Source of the DNA: an uncultured Verrucomicrobiota bacterium
GTDB taxonomy: Bacteria; Verrucomicrobiota; Verrucomicrobiia; Limisphaerales; UBA9464
DNA length: 64,000 bases
Reading direction: 5' to 3'
Assembly (NCBI GenBank): GCA_903907995.1
Contig: CAIVQH010000024.1
Coordinates: forward strand, 62,001 to 126,000
Under the pieces are notes generated by a model that was not told the origin of the DNA, ran no database searches, and saw nothing but the letters and a program-made list of their open reading frames with translations. Of this stretch, positions 1-8,476 are shown piece after piece. A program made the translations under genes and the position numbers. Position 1 is the first letter of the stretch. Every line of letters begins with the position of its first letter.

Positions 1-348
<348 letters not shown>

Positions 349-437
349 ACGCCCCGAAAAGGCGTCCTAGCCGAAGTAAGGTTGAGCAAACGGGGCAAAT
401 CGGTCGCGATCAGGCGGCGACGTTCAGACCGCACCTG

Positions 438-710
438 TCAGGCCGATTTCTTCGCCACGGCGGCGGCCATGGCGGCGACGCTTTGCAGCACGCCCTTGGC
501 GGCTTCAGCGTCGGTCAGCTTGAGGCCGTAGTTTTTGTCGAGGGCGACCACCAGTTGCAGGGCGTCCACGGAATCGAGGCCCAGGCCGCCCGGGCCGAAC
601 AGCGGCTGGTCGTCGGCGATCTCGGCCGCCGGGGTCTGCAGCATGAGGGTTTCCACCAGCAGGGCTTTCAGCTCGGCCAGCAGTTCGGGGCGGACGGGTT
701 CACTGTTCAT
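438..710 (-). CDS. Acyl carrier protein
   Basis: A 90-residue acidic helical protein with the phosphopantetheine attachment motif GLDSVDALQL; Ser47 is the expected modified serine. Length fits a stand-alone type II carrier protein, though it is not the canonical fatty-acid AcpP, whose motif is usually DSLD. It would carry acyl intermediates as thioesters in the cytoplasm. Immediately upstream on the same strand is the remnant of a flavin oxidoreductase of the halogenase/geranylgeranyl-reductase type, a combination common at type II FAS/PKS-like clusters, so this may be the edge of such a locus. No ketosynthase is visible here, so the pathway is unknown. Confidence 0.88.
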   Translation of the reverse strand: MNSEPVRPELLAELKALLVETLMLQTPAAEIADDQPLFGPGGLGLDSVDALQLVVALDKNYGLKLTDAEAAKGVLQSVAAMAAAVAKKSA

Positions 711-802
711 CAGAGTCGGTGCCCCAACATGCGGAGGATTCGGGCGGGCGACAACCGAAACGAGTTGTATTGGGGGAGAGTGTGTCGGTCGGCCGCACCG
801 CC

Positions 803-828
803 GTAGCGCAGGTTTTCAACCTGCCGTG
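803..828. repeat. REP-like palindromic repeat
   Basis: Contains the near-perfect palindrome GCAGGTTTTCAACCTGC preceded by GTAGC. The same pattern (GTAGCGCAG, then a GCAG-rich palindrome with a TTGCAA-like centre) recurs four times at 29158-29291, so it belongs to a dispersed family. It contains the stop codon of the truncated oxidoreductase at 816-1115. Confidence 0.6.
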
Positions 829-1115
829 AAACAGCCTTCGCGGAAAACGAATTTCAGCTCTTTCGAGGCGTTGCCGAGGTGGAACTGCGCGCCGTATTTG
901 GGCGCAAAACCGGCGGCCTGGATGGTCGGCATCACGCCGATCTCCTCAAAGATGGCCAGGTTATAGGGCAACAGCGACTCGCCGATGTGAAACCGGGGAA
1001 AGTGCTCCTTTTCCAGCAGCAACACCCGGCGGCCCGCCCGCGCGAGCACCGCGGCGGCACAGCTGCCGCCCGGCCCACCGCCGATGACGATCACGTCGAA
1101 CTCCGGTTGGTTCAT
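816..1115 (-). pseudogene. Truncated FAD-dependent oxidoreductase (halogenase / geranylgeranyl reductase type)
   Basis: The 99 residues begin with a perfect FAD-binding motif (VIVIGGGPGGSCAAAVLARAG) followed by LLLEKEHFPRFHIGESLLP, the signature of flavin-dependent halogenases and geranylgeranyl reductases, which normally run to about 400 residues or more. The frame ends inside a REP-like palindrome at 803-828, whose bases encode the last few residues and the stop. The catalytic and substrate domains are absent and do not reappear before the acyl carrier protein gene about 100 bases on. It is most simply a gene truncated by a repeat insertion or a deletion ending at the repeat. A functional short protein is unlikely because the FAD domain is incomplete. 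Confidence 0.75.
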
Positions 1116-1208
1116 GCCGCCAGTGTCCGCGAGGTGTCCCGGTGAAACAAGCCAATCGCCATCGCGGCCGCCATTCCACCTTGGTCTGCGAGAGTGAGCT
1201 CGCTCCGT

Positions 1209-4200
1209 TCACTTGCGCCCCAACTGCGACAGGTACTTCACCAAATCGCGCAGTTCTTCGCGGGTGAGCGTATCGGCCAGGCCGTCGGGCATGAGTGAGC
1301 CATGCTGGTGGCGCTCGGCGATCTGGTCGCGGCGCAGCCGGATGGTCTGCTGGCCCAGCGGATCAAACAGCACGACCTCATCCGCGGTCTCATTGCGGAT
1401 GTAGCCCTGATGGGATTCGCCGTCCTTCGTGACGAGTTCGAAGGCCATAAAGCCCTCCTTCACCTCTTTCTGGGGCTCCAGGATCGCCCCGATGATAAAT
1501 TCTGCGGTTTGCGCCGTGCCCAATGCGCCGAGATCGGGGCCAACCTTCCCCGCCGGCCCGGCAATCGCATGGCACGAACCGCAGTTCAGCTCAGGCCGCT
1601 GAAAGATCGCCGCACCGCGCCGGGCATCGCCCTGTGTTTGGACCTCACGAACGAGCGCCGCCAAGTCGCCCAACTTTACGGGCTGGGCCGAGCGTCCGAG
1701 ACCGGCCGCGCGGGTCAGCAGCTCGGCCAATTGCGGCTCGCGGCGTCCGCTGCTCGCCATCAGGCGCAGACCGATCTTGGCTGCCTCGGCGCTGGGGGCC
1801 TTGGCATTCAGGGCCGCACGCAAGGTGCTCGCGCCGTCCTTTTGCTGCAGGAATGCGGAGAGGACTTCGGTGGTGGCAGCTTCGTCCAGCGGCTCCGCCA
1901 GCAACGCCGCTGCCGTTGGCGCGGCTTGGGCCAAATTGATTCCCGCGATCTGACGGATCGCCGCCGCACGGATGGCGGCTGGTTCGCCTGCGCCAGACAA
2001 TCGAACCAATTCCGCTCGGTCGGATTCGGCGCCCAACCCGCCCAAAGCATCCACTGCCGCGCGCCGGATGGCTGGCGGTTCCGTGGCCGACTGGGCCACG
2101 CGTAAAACGTCGGCGCGCTGCCTCTCCAAGTGCCACGCGCCAATCAGGCGCAGAGCTTCCGCGCGAACTTCGGAAGCCGGGGAACTGAGCAGGGGTTGCA
2201 GGGCGGCGGTCAGATCGCCCTCCGGTCGCACCTGGCGGCGATACTCCAGCCCGGCCAGCTCGCGGAGCATCTGCGCGTGCAGCGTAGAATCGTAGCGCTC
2301 GCCAAAGGAGAACGCGCGCGGTGACAGCAGCACGCCCAGCTCCTTCGGTCCGCCCGACTCGGCGACGACCTGGAGCAGCGATTTCTGCGTCTCGGCCTCC
2401 AGCGCGACCTCGGCGATGCGGCGCAACCGGCCGGCGGCCTTCGCCACCGTGTCGGCGCTCTGGTCGGCACGCGCAAAGGCGGTCTGGCGCGCAGAAACGC
2501 CGCCGAAGCTCAGTTCACCGCGCACATTCGCGGCGCGCCAGAACGGCTTCAGCGCCTGCACGCATTGGGTGAAGGCGTAATCGAGGAACGGGTCCAGCGG
2601 CTGGTCGGCGGCGATGGCCGCCGTCTCCACCGCGTGCGCGTCGGGCACGTAGCTGCACGCCACCACCGCCTCCAACCGCACGCGCGGATGTGGATCGGCG
2701 GCGAGCCTGCCGAGCAGCTCCAGCGGCTTCGGCCAGCGGTCGGCCCAGTGCCCGAGCACGTGCGCCGCATACGCACGGGCCTCGGGTGTGTGGGCGATGG
2801 CCATGCGGTTGAGCAGGCCGGGTTCGACCACCTCATGCGAGGCATAGACACCCAGCGCCTCGCAAAGCGTGAGGTCGTCCAAAGTGTCTTTCCCCGCCGC
2901 CAGCCAACGGGCGAGCGCCGCGGTGACTTCCGGTGTGGGCCGGTCGGCGAGGACGCGCTTGGCGAGCTGGCGGTTCCAGCGTTCGGGCGATTTCAGCAGG
3001 TCCAGCAACTGCGGCGTGGGCAGGCTGCCGAGCTTCTGCCACGTCACGAGCGGACGGCCCTTCGCGGTGACGCGCCAGATACGGCCGTGCGCCTTGTCGC
3101 GATCCGGATGGCGGAAGCTGGCCTGATAATGGCCGATGACCGGATTGTACCAGTCGCAGAGATACAGCGCGCCATCGGGGCCGAAGCGCGCATCCACGAT
3201 GCGGAAGGCCGTGTTCGTGGACTCGATGAGCGGCGCGAGACGTTCGGCCTTAAAGCCCGCGCCGTCGTCGGTGATCCGGAACCGTTCAACCGTGTTTTGC
3301 AGGTAGCCGCCGGAGATGACCTCGTTGCGATTGGTCTCCGGCCAGTGGGAGTTCTCCACGAAGTCCCCGCCGCCGAACTTCCGGCCCTGGTTCCACAGCG
3401 ATTTCTGCTCAAGGAAGTGGTCCGTGCGGATCATCGCCGGTGTGAGGTAGTAAACCCCGTGCCCATTGCCTGCGAAGACGAAGGGCTGCCCCCAGCGGTC
3501 GAAGACATTGCCGAAGGGATTGTGCGCGCCCATCGCGCCGTCCCAGAAGGCGTCCAGCCGCAGCCGGCGCGGCCAGAAGCGCCACACCCCGGCCTGCCGC
3601 AGCTCCTCCACGCCCCACGGTGTCTCAATGCGGGAGACCGCGTGCAGCCCCTGGCTCAGCAGCAGTTCGCCGCTCGGACCCCAGGTGAAGGAATTGATCG
3701 TCTGGTGCGTGTCGCCGGTACCGAAGCCCTGGAAGACCACGCGCCGCTCGTCGGCCCGCCCGTCACCATCGGTGTCGCGCAGGTGCAGCAGCTCCGTGCC
3801 GCTGCCAACATAGACACCGCCATCGCCCAGCTCCAGACCGCTCGGGATCATCAGGCCGTCGGCAAAGACCGTCGTGTGGTCCGCGCGTCCGTCGCCGTCG
3901 CGATCTTCCAGCACCACGATGCTGTCCCGGGAGGGTTCGCCCGGCTTGATCTGCGGGTATGTCACGCTGCCGGCGATCCACAGGCGGCCATCAGGATCGA
4001 AGCGGAGCTGGATCGGCTTCACCACGCCGTTGGTCTCGCTGGCAAAGAGGTTTACCTCAAAGCCATCCAGCACGCGGAAGGAGGCCTGCTCGACGGCGGG
4101 ATCGGCGGGGTCCAGGTCCGTTGCCGCATTCAGCCGGGCGAGTGCCAACCCCAGGCAAAGCCAGCCGGCCAAAGTGCGGCGACGGACCATGGGTTTGGGC

Positions 4201-4214
4201 GGAAAAACGTTCAT
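1209..4214 (-). CDS. PVC-type secreted protein: beta-propeller dehydrogenase domain, HEAT-like repeats, C-terminal cytochrome c
   Basis: A 1001-residue protein with an N-terminal signal peptide (hydrophobic LAGWLCLGLALARLNA). Residues about 40-400 match the membrane-bound dehydrogenase / glucose-sorbosone-like propeller (FRVLDGFEVNLFASE, IRLRFDPDGRLW-type blades, DGALYLCDWYNPVIGHYQ). Residues about 410-850 are alanine-rich helical repeats of HEAT type. A single haem c site, CGSCH, lies at residues 878-882 within NCGSCHAIAGPAGKVGPDL. Such proteins are typical of planctomycetes and verrucomicrobia and are thought to act in the periplasm in polysaccharide or sugar oxidation; the substrate is unknown. 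Its ATG overlaps the stop of the upstream SGNH gene by four bases (ATGA), indicating translational coupling. Confidence 0.9.
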   Translation of the reverse strand: MNVFPPKPMVRRRTLAGWLCLGLALARLNAATDLDPADPAVEQASFRVLDGFEVNLFASETNGVVKPIQLRFDPDGRLWIAGSVTYPQIKPGEPSRDSIVVLEDRDGDGRADHTTVFADGLMIPSGLELGDGGVYVGSGTELLHLRDTDGDGRADERRVVFQGFGTGDTHQTINSFTWGPSGELLLSQGLHAVSRIETPWGVEELRQAGVWRFWPRRLRLDAFWDGAMGAHNPFGNVFDRWGQPFVFAGNGHGVYYLTPAMIRTDHFLEQKSLWNQGRKFGGGDFVENSHWPETNRNEVISGGYLQNTVERFRITDDGAGFKAERLAPLIESTNTAFRIVDARFGPDGALYLCDWYNPVIGHYQASFRHPDRDKAHGRIWRVTAKGRPLVTWQKLGSLPTPQLLDLLKSPERWNRQLAKRVLADRPTPEVTAALARWLAAGKDTLDDLTLCEALGVYASHEVVEPGLLNRMAIAHTPEARAYAAHVLGHWADRWPKPLELLGRLAADPHPRVRLEAVVACSYVPDAHAVETAAIAADQPLDPFLDYAFTQCVQALKPFWRAANVRGELSFGGVSARQTAFARADQSADTVAKAAGRLRRIAEVALEAETQKSLLQVVAESGGPKELGVLLSPRAFSFGERYDSTLHAQMLRELAGLEYRRQVRPEGDLTAALQPLLSSPASEVRAEALRLIGAWHLERQRADVLRVAQSATEPPAIRRAAVDALGGLGAESDRAELVRLSGAGEPAAIRAAAIRQIAGINLAQAAPTAAALLAEPLDEAATTEVLSAFLQQKDGASTLRAALNAKAPSAEAAKIGLRLMASSGRREPQLAELLTRAAGLGRSAQPVKLGDLAALVREVQTQGDARRGAAIFQRPELNCGSCHAIAGPAGKVGPDLGALGTAQTAEFIIGAILEPQKEVKEGFMAFELVTKDGESHQGYIRNETADEVVLFDPLGQQTIRLRRDQIAERHQHGSLMPDGLADTLTREELRDLVKYLSQLGRK

Positions 4215-5191
4215 CGCAGTGAGGGGTTGTTCGCCTTGCGGGCGAGTTCGTGGATCTCGTTTTCCGCCGTCGCGATGAGCGGGCCAAACTCCTCCATCTC
4301 TGTCGGGAACCAGCGCACCTTGGGATCGCGGTGGTCATGGCTGCTCGGCTGCTCGGTGCGGTCACCGCCGAGAAAGGCCCAGTTCGTCGGACGCGAGGCT
4401 TGGAACCACAGGCGGTTCTTCGCGATCACCTTCTGGCGGATCGCTTCGAAGGGCATGCCATTACGATCTTCGGCCACGCTTGGCATGGCCATCCGCAACG
4501 TGGCCTCCTCCACGCCGAGCTGGCGCGCCATGCTGGCGGCCACGCGGGCCTGCCCGGCGGGCGTCAGGTGCCACCCATCGCGGGTCAGCCGGCCCGAACT
4601 TCCCGGTACGGCCGGCACGGCTTTTCCGGAGAGATCAACCACCGCCGCCCCGTGTTTGGCGGCCAACGTGCGGATACTGGCGGCGTACTTGCCCAGATCG
4701 GCATTATGCCGGGTGAGATCCGGCAGGAGCGGATCGCCCGTGGCCTCAAACGGCGGCGGGATGACCACGATCAGGCGCGGCGACTGGCGGGCACACGCGA
4801 GGAGAAGCTGCTCATACGCTTGGATGAAATCCGCGCGCTTCGCCTCACCCGCACGGGCTTCGGTCTGGCCGAACTGAAAAACAATGACCGTCGCGCCGAT
4901 CTTCGCGAGTTGGTCGGTCAGGGATGGAAAGTTCAGCTCACGCGGCTGGGCAAATACCGTGTCGCCCTCCCACGCCAGACTCCGGAAGCGCAGCCGGTGC
5001 TCCGGGTACGCCAGCGTCAGCAGAGCCTCCAACTGCCCCGACTGTTGCGCCGCCACGACATTCGCGCCCCCGAGGAAGGCGACCACGTCGTTGGTCTGGA
5101 ATAGCGGGCCAGCGGCGACCGCCGTCCGCCAGGCGAGCCAGGCGAACAGCAGGAGGCTGCGGCGGGCACCGTATTTCGACAGGAATCTCAT
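4211..5191 (-). CDS. SGNH/GDSL-hydrolase-fold secreted protein with degenerate catalytic motifs
   Basis: An SGNH-fold protein of about 326 residues. I chose the start at 5191 because it places a clean signal peptide first (MRFLSKYGARRSLLLFAWLA, cleavage near AVAAG); upstream in-frame ATGs at 5212 and 5260 would extend it. The C-terminal DxxH block is present (RDGWHLTPAG), but the GDS nucleophile block reads AFLGGANV and the GxND block reads FQFGQTEA. The usual serine and asparagine are therefore missing. It may be a non-catalytic or altered-mechanism member. Its stop overlaps the ATG of the PVC-type cytochrome gene, so the two form one operon and probably share a periplasmic, carbohydrate-related job. 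Confidence 0.8.
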   Translation of the reverse strand: MRFLSKYGARRSLLLFAWLAWRTAVAAGPLFQTNDVVAFLGGANVVAAQQSGQLEALLTLAYPEHRLRFRSLAWEGDTVFAQPRELNFPSLTDQLAKIGATVIVFQFGQTEARAGEAKRADFIQAYEQLLLACARQSPRLIVVIPPPFEATGDPLLPDLTRHNADLGKYAASIRTLAAKHGAAVVDLSGKAVPAVPGSSGRLTRDGWHLTPAGQARVAASMARQLGVEEATLRMAMPSVAEDRNGMPFEAIRQKVIAKNRLWFQASRPTNWAFLGGDRTEQPSSHDHRDPKVRWFPTEMEEFGPLIATAENEIHELARKANNPSLR

Positions 5192-5453
5192 GCGGGGGAA
5201 CACCGCCAGCATGGCCCATCCGGTTGGCCTGAGGCGAGCGTGTTCCGACGATGGACGCAAATTTGGCGGGATCTTTTCAGAGCAGCGAACGGCAAGTGGT
5301 GGGCAATACCCGCGACGATTCCGGTATTCCGTATGGGCCTTTCAGCATCGAGCGAAACGGGAGGCGTTGGATTTTCCCGCTTCAAATTAGCCGGCTGCCG
5401 GCGCGCCTTGGGGCTTCCGTCTCCGCCCCGGCTCCGGCAAGCTGCGGCCTCTC

Positions 5454-6176
5454 ATGGGCGCACAATGGAAACAGAAGGGTCGTGAACTCGAGGCTCACAA
5501 GAAGGGCCAGGTCCACGGCAAACTCGTCCGCGAAATCATGGTCGCCGCCAAGCTCGGCGGCGCGGAACCCGACCTGAACGCGCGGCTCGCCGTCGCCGTC
5601 GAAAAGGCCAAAAAGGCCTCGGTGACGCGCGAAACGATCGATCGCGCCATCAAGAAGGGCAGCGGCCAGACCGAGGAGGCGGTCTCCATCGAGCTGGTCA
5701 CCTACGAGGGCTTCGGCCCGCACAAGATGCCCGTGATCGTCGAGTGCCTCACCGACAACCGGAACCGCACCGCGCCCGAAATCCGCCGCCTCTTCAAGGC
5801 CGGCGCGCTCGGCCAGCCGGGCAGCATGCACTTCTTCTTCGGCCACTGGGGCGTGGTCGAGGCCACCCACACCGACAAGTCCCGCGATCCCGAAGGCGAC
5901 GCCATCGAGGCGGGCGCGCAGAATGTCGAACCGCTCGAAGCCGACGAGATTCCCGAGGGCAGCCAGGGAGCGCGGTTCCTGACGGAGATCAAGGATCTCG
6001 CGGCCGTGAGCGCATGGCTGGCCAAGGCCGGCTGGAAGATCAGCGCCAGCGAGATGCGCTACATCGCCAAGACTCCGGTGCACCTTGAAGGGGCCGCCCA
6101 CCAGGAGGTCGTCGCCTTCCTCAATGAGCTGGATGACCACGACGACGTGCATCACGTGTACGCGGCGCTCGGCTGA
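5454..6176 (+). CDS. YebC/PmpR family protein
   Basis: A 240-residue full-length YebC-family protein. It starts with MGAQWKQKGRELEAHKKGQV, typical of the branch whose N-terminus is MGxxWxxK, and contains the conserved stretches GGAEPDLNARL, VTRETIDRAIKKGSG, YEGFGPHKMPVIVECLTDN and AAEIRRLF-like APEIRRLFKAG. Members act in the cytoplasm; some were described as DNA-binding regulators and more recently as translation factors that relieve ribosome stalling at proline stretches. Which applies here cannot be read from sequence. It is a single gene flanked by intergenic regions, with repeat-rich DNA downstream. Confidence 0.93.
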   Translation: MGAQWKQKGRELEAHKKGQVHGKLVREIMVAAKLGGAEPDLNARLAVAVEKAKKASVTRETIDRAIKKGSGQTEEAVSIELVTYEGFGPHKMPVIVECLTDNRNRTAPEIRRLFKAGALGQPGSMHFFFGHWGVVEATHTDKSRDPEGDAIEAGAQNVEPLEADEIPEGSQGARFLTEIKDLAAVSAWLAKAGWKISASEMRYIAKTPVHLEGAAHQEVVAFLNELDDHDDVHHVYAALG

Positions 6177-6189
6177 GCCGGATGCTCAA

Positions 6190-6450
6190 GCAACACAGGT
6201 GTTCCGTTCCTTATCCCAAGGGGATTGCATCAATCAGCCCAGCGTTGCGCGACGAAGTCGGGCTACGCTGGGTTAAGCAGTCGAAACAGTGGCCATCTCT
6301 GAAGGAGATGAATCGAAACCCGAAGGCCGGACGATCCAACCCACGTTGGGGTTGATGATTCTATTGCCGGAGAACGCGGGGTAGTCCCGCGCTGCGGTTC
6401 AACCCCGGGCTGAATGATGGAATCCCTTCGGGATTCTCGGAGCGGTTCTA
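6190..6450. repeat. Composite intergenic repeat region
   Basis: The 379-base gap between the YebC-family gene and queG holds no convincing gene. It has an inverted repeat CCCAGCGT (6238-6245) / ACGCTGGG (6265-6272) and further downstream palindrome-rich DNA, including AATCCCTTCGGGATT near 6420-6435. The style matches the dispersed repeats elsewhere in the window; copy number in the genome is not known. Confidence 0.4.
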
Positions 6451-6555
6451 GAAATTCACGGTTGAAGCGAGAATAAGCCACCCAGCGCCAACTCATTGGC
6501 GGCCGAATCACGCCAGGAAACCGCCGCGTTCAGGGACAGCATTCCTATCAAAGAA

Positions 6556-7680
6556 TTATTTCTGAACCCGCTCCGAAGCGTCGGCTCGCTGTCGGATCTG
6601 CGCCAGTGCCCAGATGGCATGTTCGGCAATCAGCGGTTCGGGATCGGCGACCGCGCGTTCCAGCGCGGGAATTGCCGACGCATCGCCGACATTCCCCAGC
6701 GCCACGCACACGTTACGCAACAGTCCGCGCCGCTTGGTCCGCAGGACCGGTGAGCCGGCGAACTTCGCCTTGAACGAGGAGTCATCCAGCGCCAGCAGGG
6801 CGAGCAGATCGGGTCGGATGAGGTCGGGTCGGGCGTGCGCCTTCATGAGCTGGCCTTCGCGGGCGAAGCGGTTCCACGGGCACGCGGCCAGGCAGTCATC
6901 GCAGCCGTAGATATGGTCGCCAATGAGCGGGCGCAGCTCGACCGGGATGCTGCCCTTCAGCTCGATCGTGAGGTAGGAGATGCAGCGGCGCGCATCCAGC
7001 GTGAAGGGCGCGGGCAGGGCCTGCGTGGGGCACGCCGTGAGGCAGCGCGTGCAGGAGCCACAGTGGTTGTGCTCCGCCGCATCCGGCTCCAGGGCAAGTG
7101 TCGTCAGGATTTCGGCGAGGAAGAACCAGTTCCCCAGTGAACGCGAAATCAGGTTTGTATGTTTGCCCACGAACCCCAGCCCGGCGCGCTGGGCCAGGTC
7201 GCGCTCCAGTACCGGCCCCGTGTCCACGTACCACAGCGAACGGGTACCGGCACCGCCGAGTTGATCGACAAACGCACTGAGCTGCTTCAACGGCTCCGCC
7301 AGCACATCGTGGTAGTCGGCGTAGCGGGCGTAGCGGGCAACTTGGCCGGAGTTATGAGTTTCGGGTTTCGGGTTTCGAGTTTCGGCGTGCGCGCGTCGGA
7401 CAGCTGTTCCCTGCTCGTCATTCGACACTCGCAATTCGAAATTCCGTGGCTCGTCACTTTCATAGCTTGCGGCGAGCACGACCAAGCTCTTGGCACCGGG
7501 CAGCACGAGCTGCGGGTCAGTGCGCTTCGCCGCGTTGCGGGCCAGCCAGGCCATTTCGCCGTGACGGCCCTCGGCCACGGCCTGCTGGAACTTCGCCGCG
7601 CTGGCCGGCGGTTCGGCGGAGGTGATGCGACAGGCCTCAAAGCCGAGCTCGCGGGCACGTTGCTGGACGGCGGCCTTCAC
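6556..7680 (-). CDS. queG: Epoxyqueuosine reductase
   Basis: A 374-residue cobalamin- and 4Fe-4S-dependent enzyme that reduces epoxyqueuosine to queuosine in tRNA, the last queuosine step. Visible hallmarks: catalytic-loop YVDTGPVLERD (Asp153), two ferredoxin-type cysteine sets (Cys207, 210, 213, 217 in CGSCTRCLTACP; Cys260, 263, 267 in CDDCLAACPWN, plus Cys233), and a HEAT-like C-terminal tail (RRGLLRNVCVALGNVGD). Oddly, residues about 79-110 form an arginine/asparagine/proline-rich segment between AASYESDEP and GQVARYARYADYHD, where relatives have only a short linker; its DNA looks like an inserted intergenic repeat kept in frame. aroK ends 12 bases before the window coordinate where this gene starts, so aroK and queG are probably cotranscribed. 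Confidence 0.92.
   Translation of the reverse strand: MKAAVQQRARELGFEACRITSAEPPASAAKFQQAVAEGRHGEMAWLARNAAKRTDPQLVLPGAKSLVVLAASYESDEPRNFELRVSNDEQGTAVRRAHAETRNPKPETHNSGQVARYARYADYHDVLAEPLKQLSAFVDQLGGAGTRSLWYVDTGPVLERDLAQRAGLGFVGKHTNLISRSLGNWFFLAEILTTLALEPDAAEHNHCGSCTRCLTACPTQALPAPFTLDARRCISYLTIELKGSIPVELRPLIGDHIYGCDDCLAACPWNRFAREGQLMKAHARPDLIRPDLLALLALDDSSFKAKFAGSPVLRTKRRGLLRNVCVALGNVGDASAIPALERAVADPEPLIAEHAIWALAQIRQRADASERVQK
7351..7446. repeat. Repeat-like insertion inside queG
   Basis: 96 bases (32 codons) made of near-tandem GGGTTTCGAGTTTCGG-like units at one end and AATTCGAAATTCC at the other. The composition differs from the flanking queG sequence and the encoded segment (NFELRVSNDEQ...ETRNPKPETHN) has no counterpart in the QueG family as I know it. 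It keeps frame and has no stop. Confidence 0.5.
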
Positions 7681-7692
7681 GTCGTAGGCACG

Positions 7693-8232
7693 TTAGGCCG
7701 GCACCGTCTGGAGCCGGCGCAGGGAGGCGGCGATGTGCCGGGCCGTCTCCTGGGGCGCGCGAAAATCCACGCCGACCAGCAGGTCCGCCTGCTTGTACAT
7801 CGGCGTGCGGGCTGCCAGCAGCTCGGCGATCTTGGCGAGCGGGTCGGGTGCCTGAAGCAGCGGCCGGTGTGACTGATGGCGCACGCGGTCGTAGATGACC
7901 TGAGGCGACGCCCACAGGCACGCCACGAGGGAATGCCGCTTCAGGCTGGCGAGGTTGTCGGGGTTCACCACCAGTCCGCCGCCCGTGGAGATCACCGTGT
8001 CCTTGGCGGATTCCAGCTCTTGCACCAGCGCGGACTCCAGTGCGCGGAAGGCCGGCTCGCCATCGGTGGCGAAGATGTCGCTGATGCGCCGGCCCGCCCG
8101 CTGCTCGATCACCTTGTCGGTGTCCACCAGCTCGTAACGGAGCAGCTCCGCCAAGAGGTAACCGACGGTGGATTTGCCCGCACCCATGAAGCCCACGAGG
8201 GCAACATTTCGAAACTGGCGTGGCGGCGACAT
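7693..8232 (-). CDS. aroK: Shikimate kinase
   Basis: A 179-residue kinase that phosphorylates shikimate at O3 in the chorismate pathway. The Walker A loop is GFMGAGKST at residues 14-22 from the chosen ATG (8232); a further nine codons upstream to 8259 are possible but would precede the conserved FRNVALVGF start. Other family marks: the DTD motif in LVDTDKVIE, the shikimate-binding EPAFRALE and TGGGLVVNPDN segments, and the lid arginine region RVRHQSHRPLL. Length is normal for AroK. The queG start lies 12 bases downstream on the same strand, suggesting a two-gene operon without functional link. Confidence 0.94.
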   Translation of the reverse strand: MSPPRQFRNVALVGFMGAGKSTVGYLLAELLRYELVDTDKVIEQRAGRRISDIFATDGEPAFRALESALVQELESAKDTVISTGGGLVVNPDNLASLKRHSLVACLWASPQVIYDRVRHQSHRPLLQAPDPLAKIAELLAARTPMYKQADLLVGVDFRAPQETARHIAASLRRLQTVPA

Positions 8233-8409
8233 GGCGGGAGACTGGACCCTGCGCCCCAATCTTTGAACCCCGAACTTGCCCGGCTCACATCAGGAACATT
8301 TTCCGCATCACGGTGACTCCGGCGGCAACATGGATCGCACGGGCACTCTTGCTCGGTGAGGCGAGCGTCCGCGCGCGCGCAGCGGCGGCCTGGGATTGGG
8401 GCGGCCCGT

Positions 8410-8433
8410 CTCGCGAGGCCGCTCGCCCCACCG
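8410..8433. repeat. Dispersed intergenic repeat copy (minus orientation)
   Basis: On the minus strand this reads CGGTGGGGCGAGCGGCCTCG followed by CGAG. A second copy with 20 of 24 bases identical lies at 39665-39688 on the plus strand. Both are between genes. The rest of the 8233-8476 gap shows no gene. Confidence 0.45.
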
Positions 8434-8476
8434 AAGCCGCTTTGATCCTTCAGCTTCCGCTCTTGCCGGCTTCGGC

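Noticed and set aside
2565-4877. Long open frame antisense to the PVC-type cytochrome gene
   Set aside because: It is the mirror of a GC-rich, well supported gene on the other strand; no family motif is visible.
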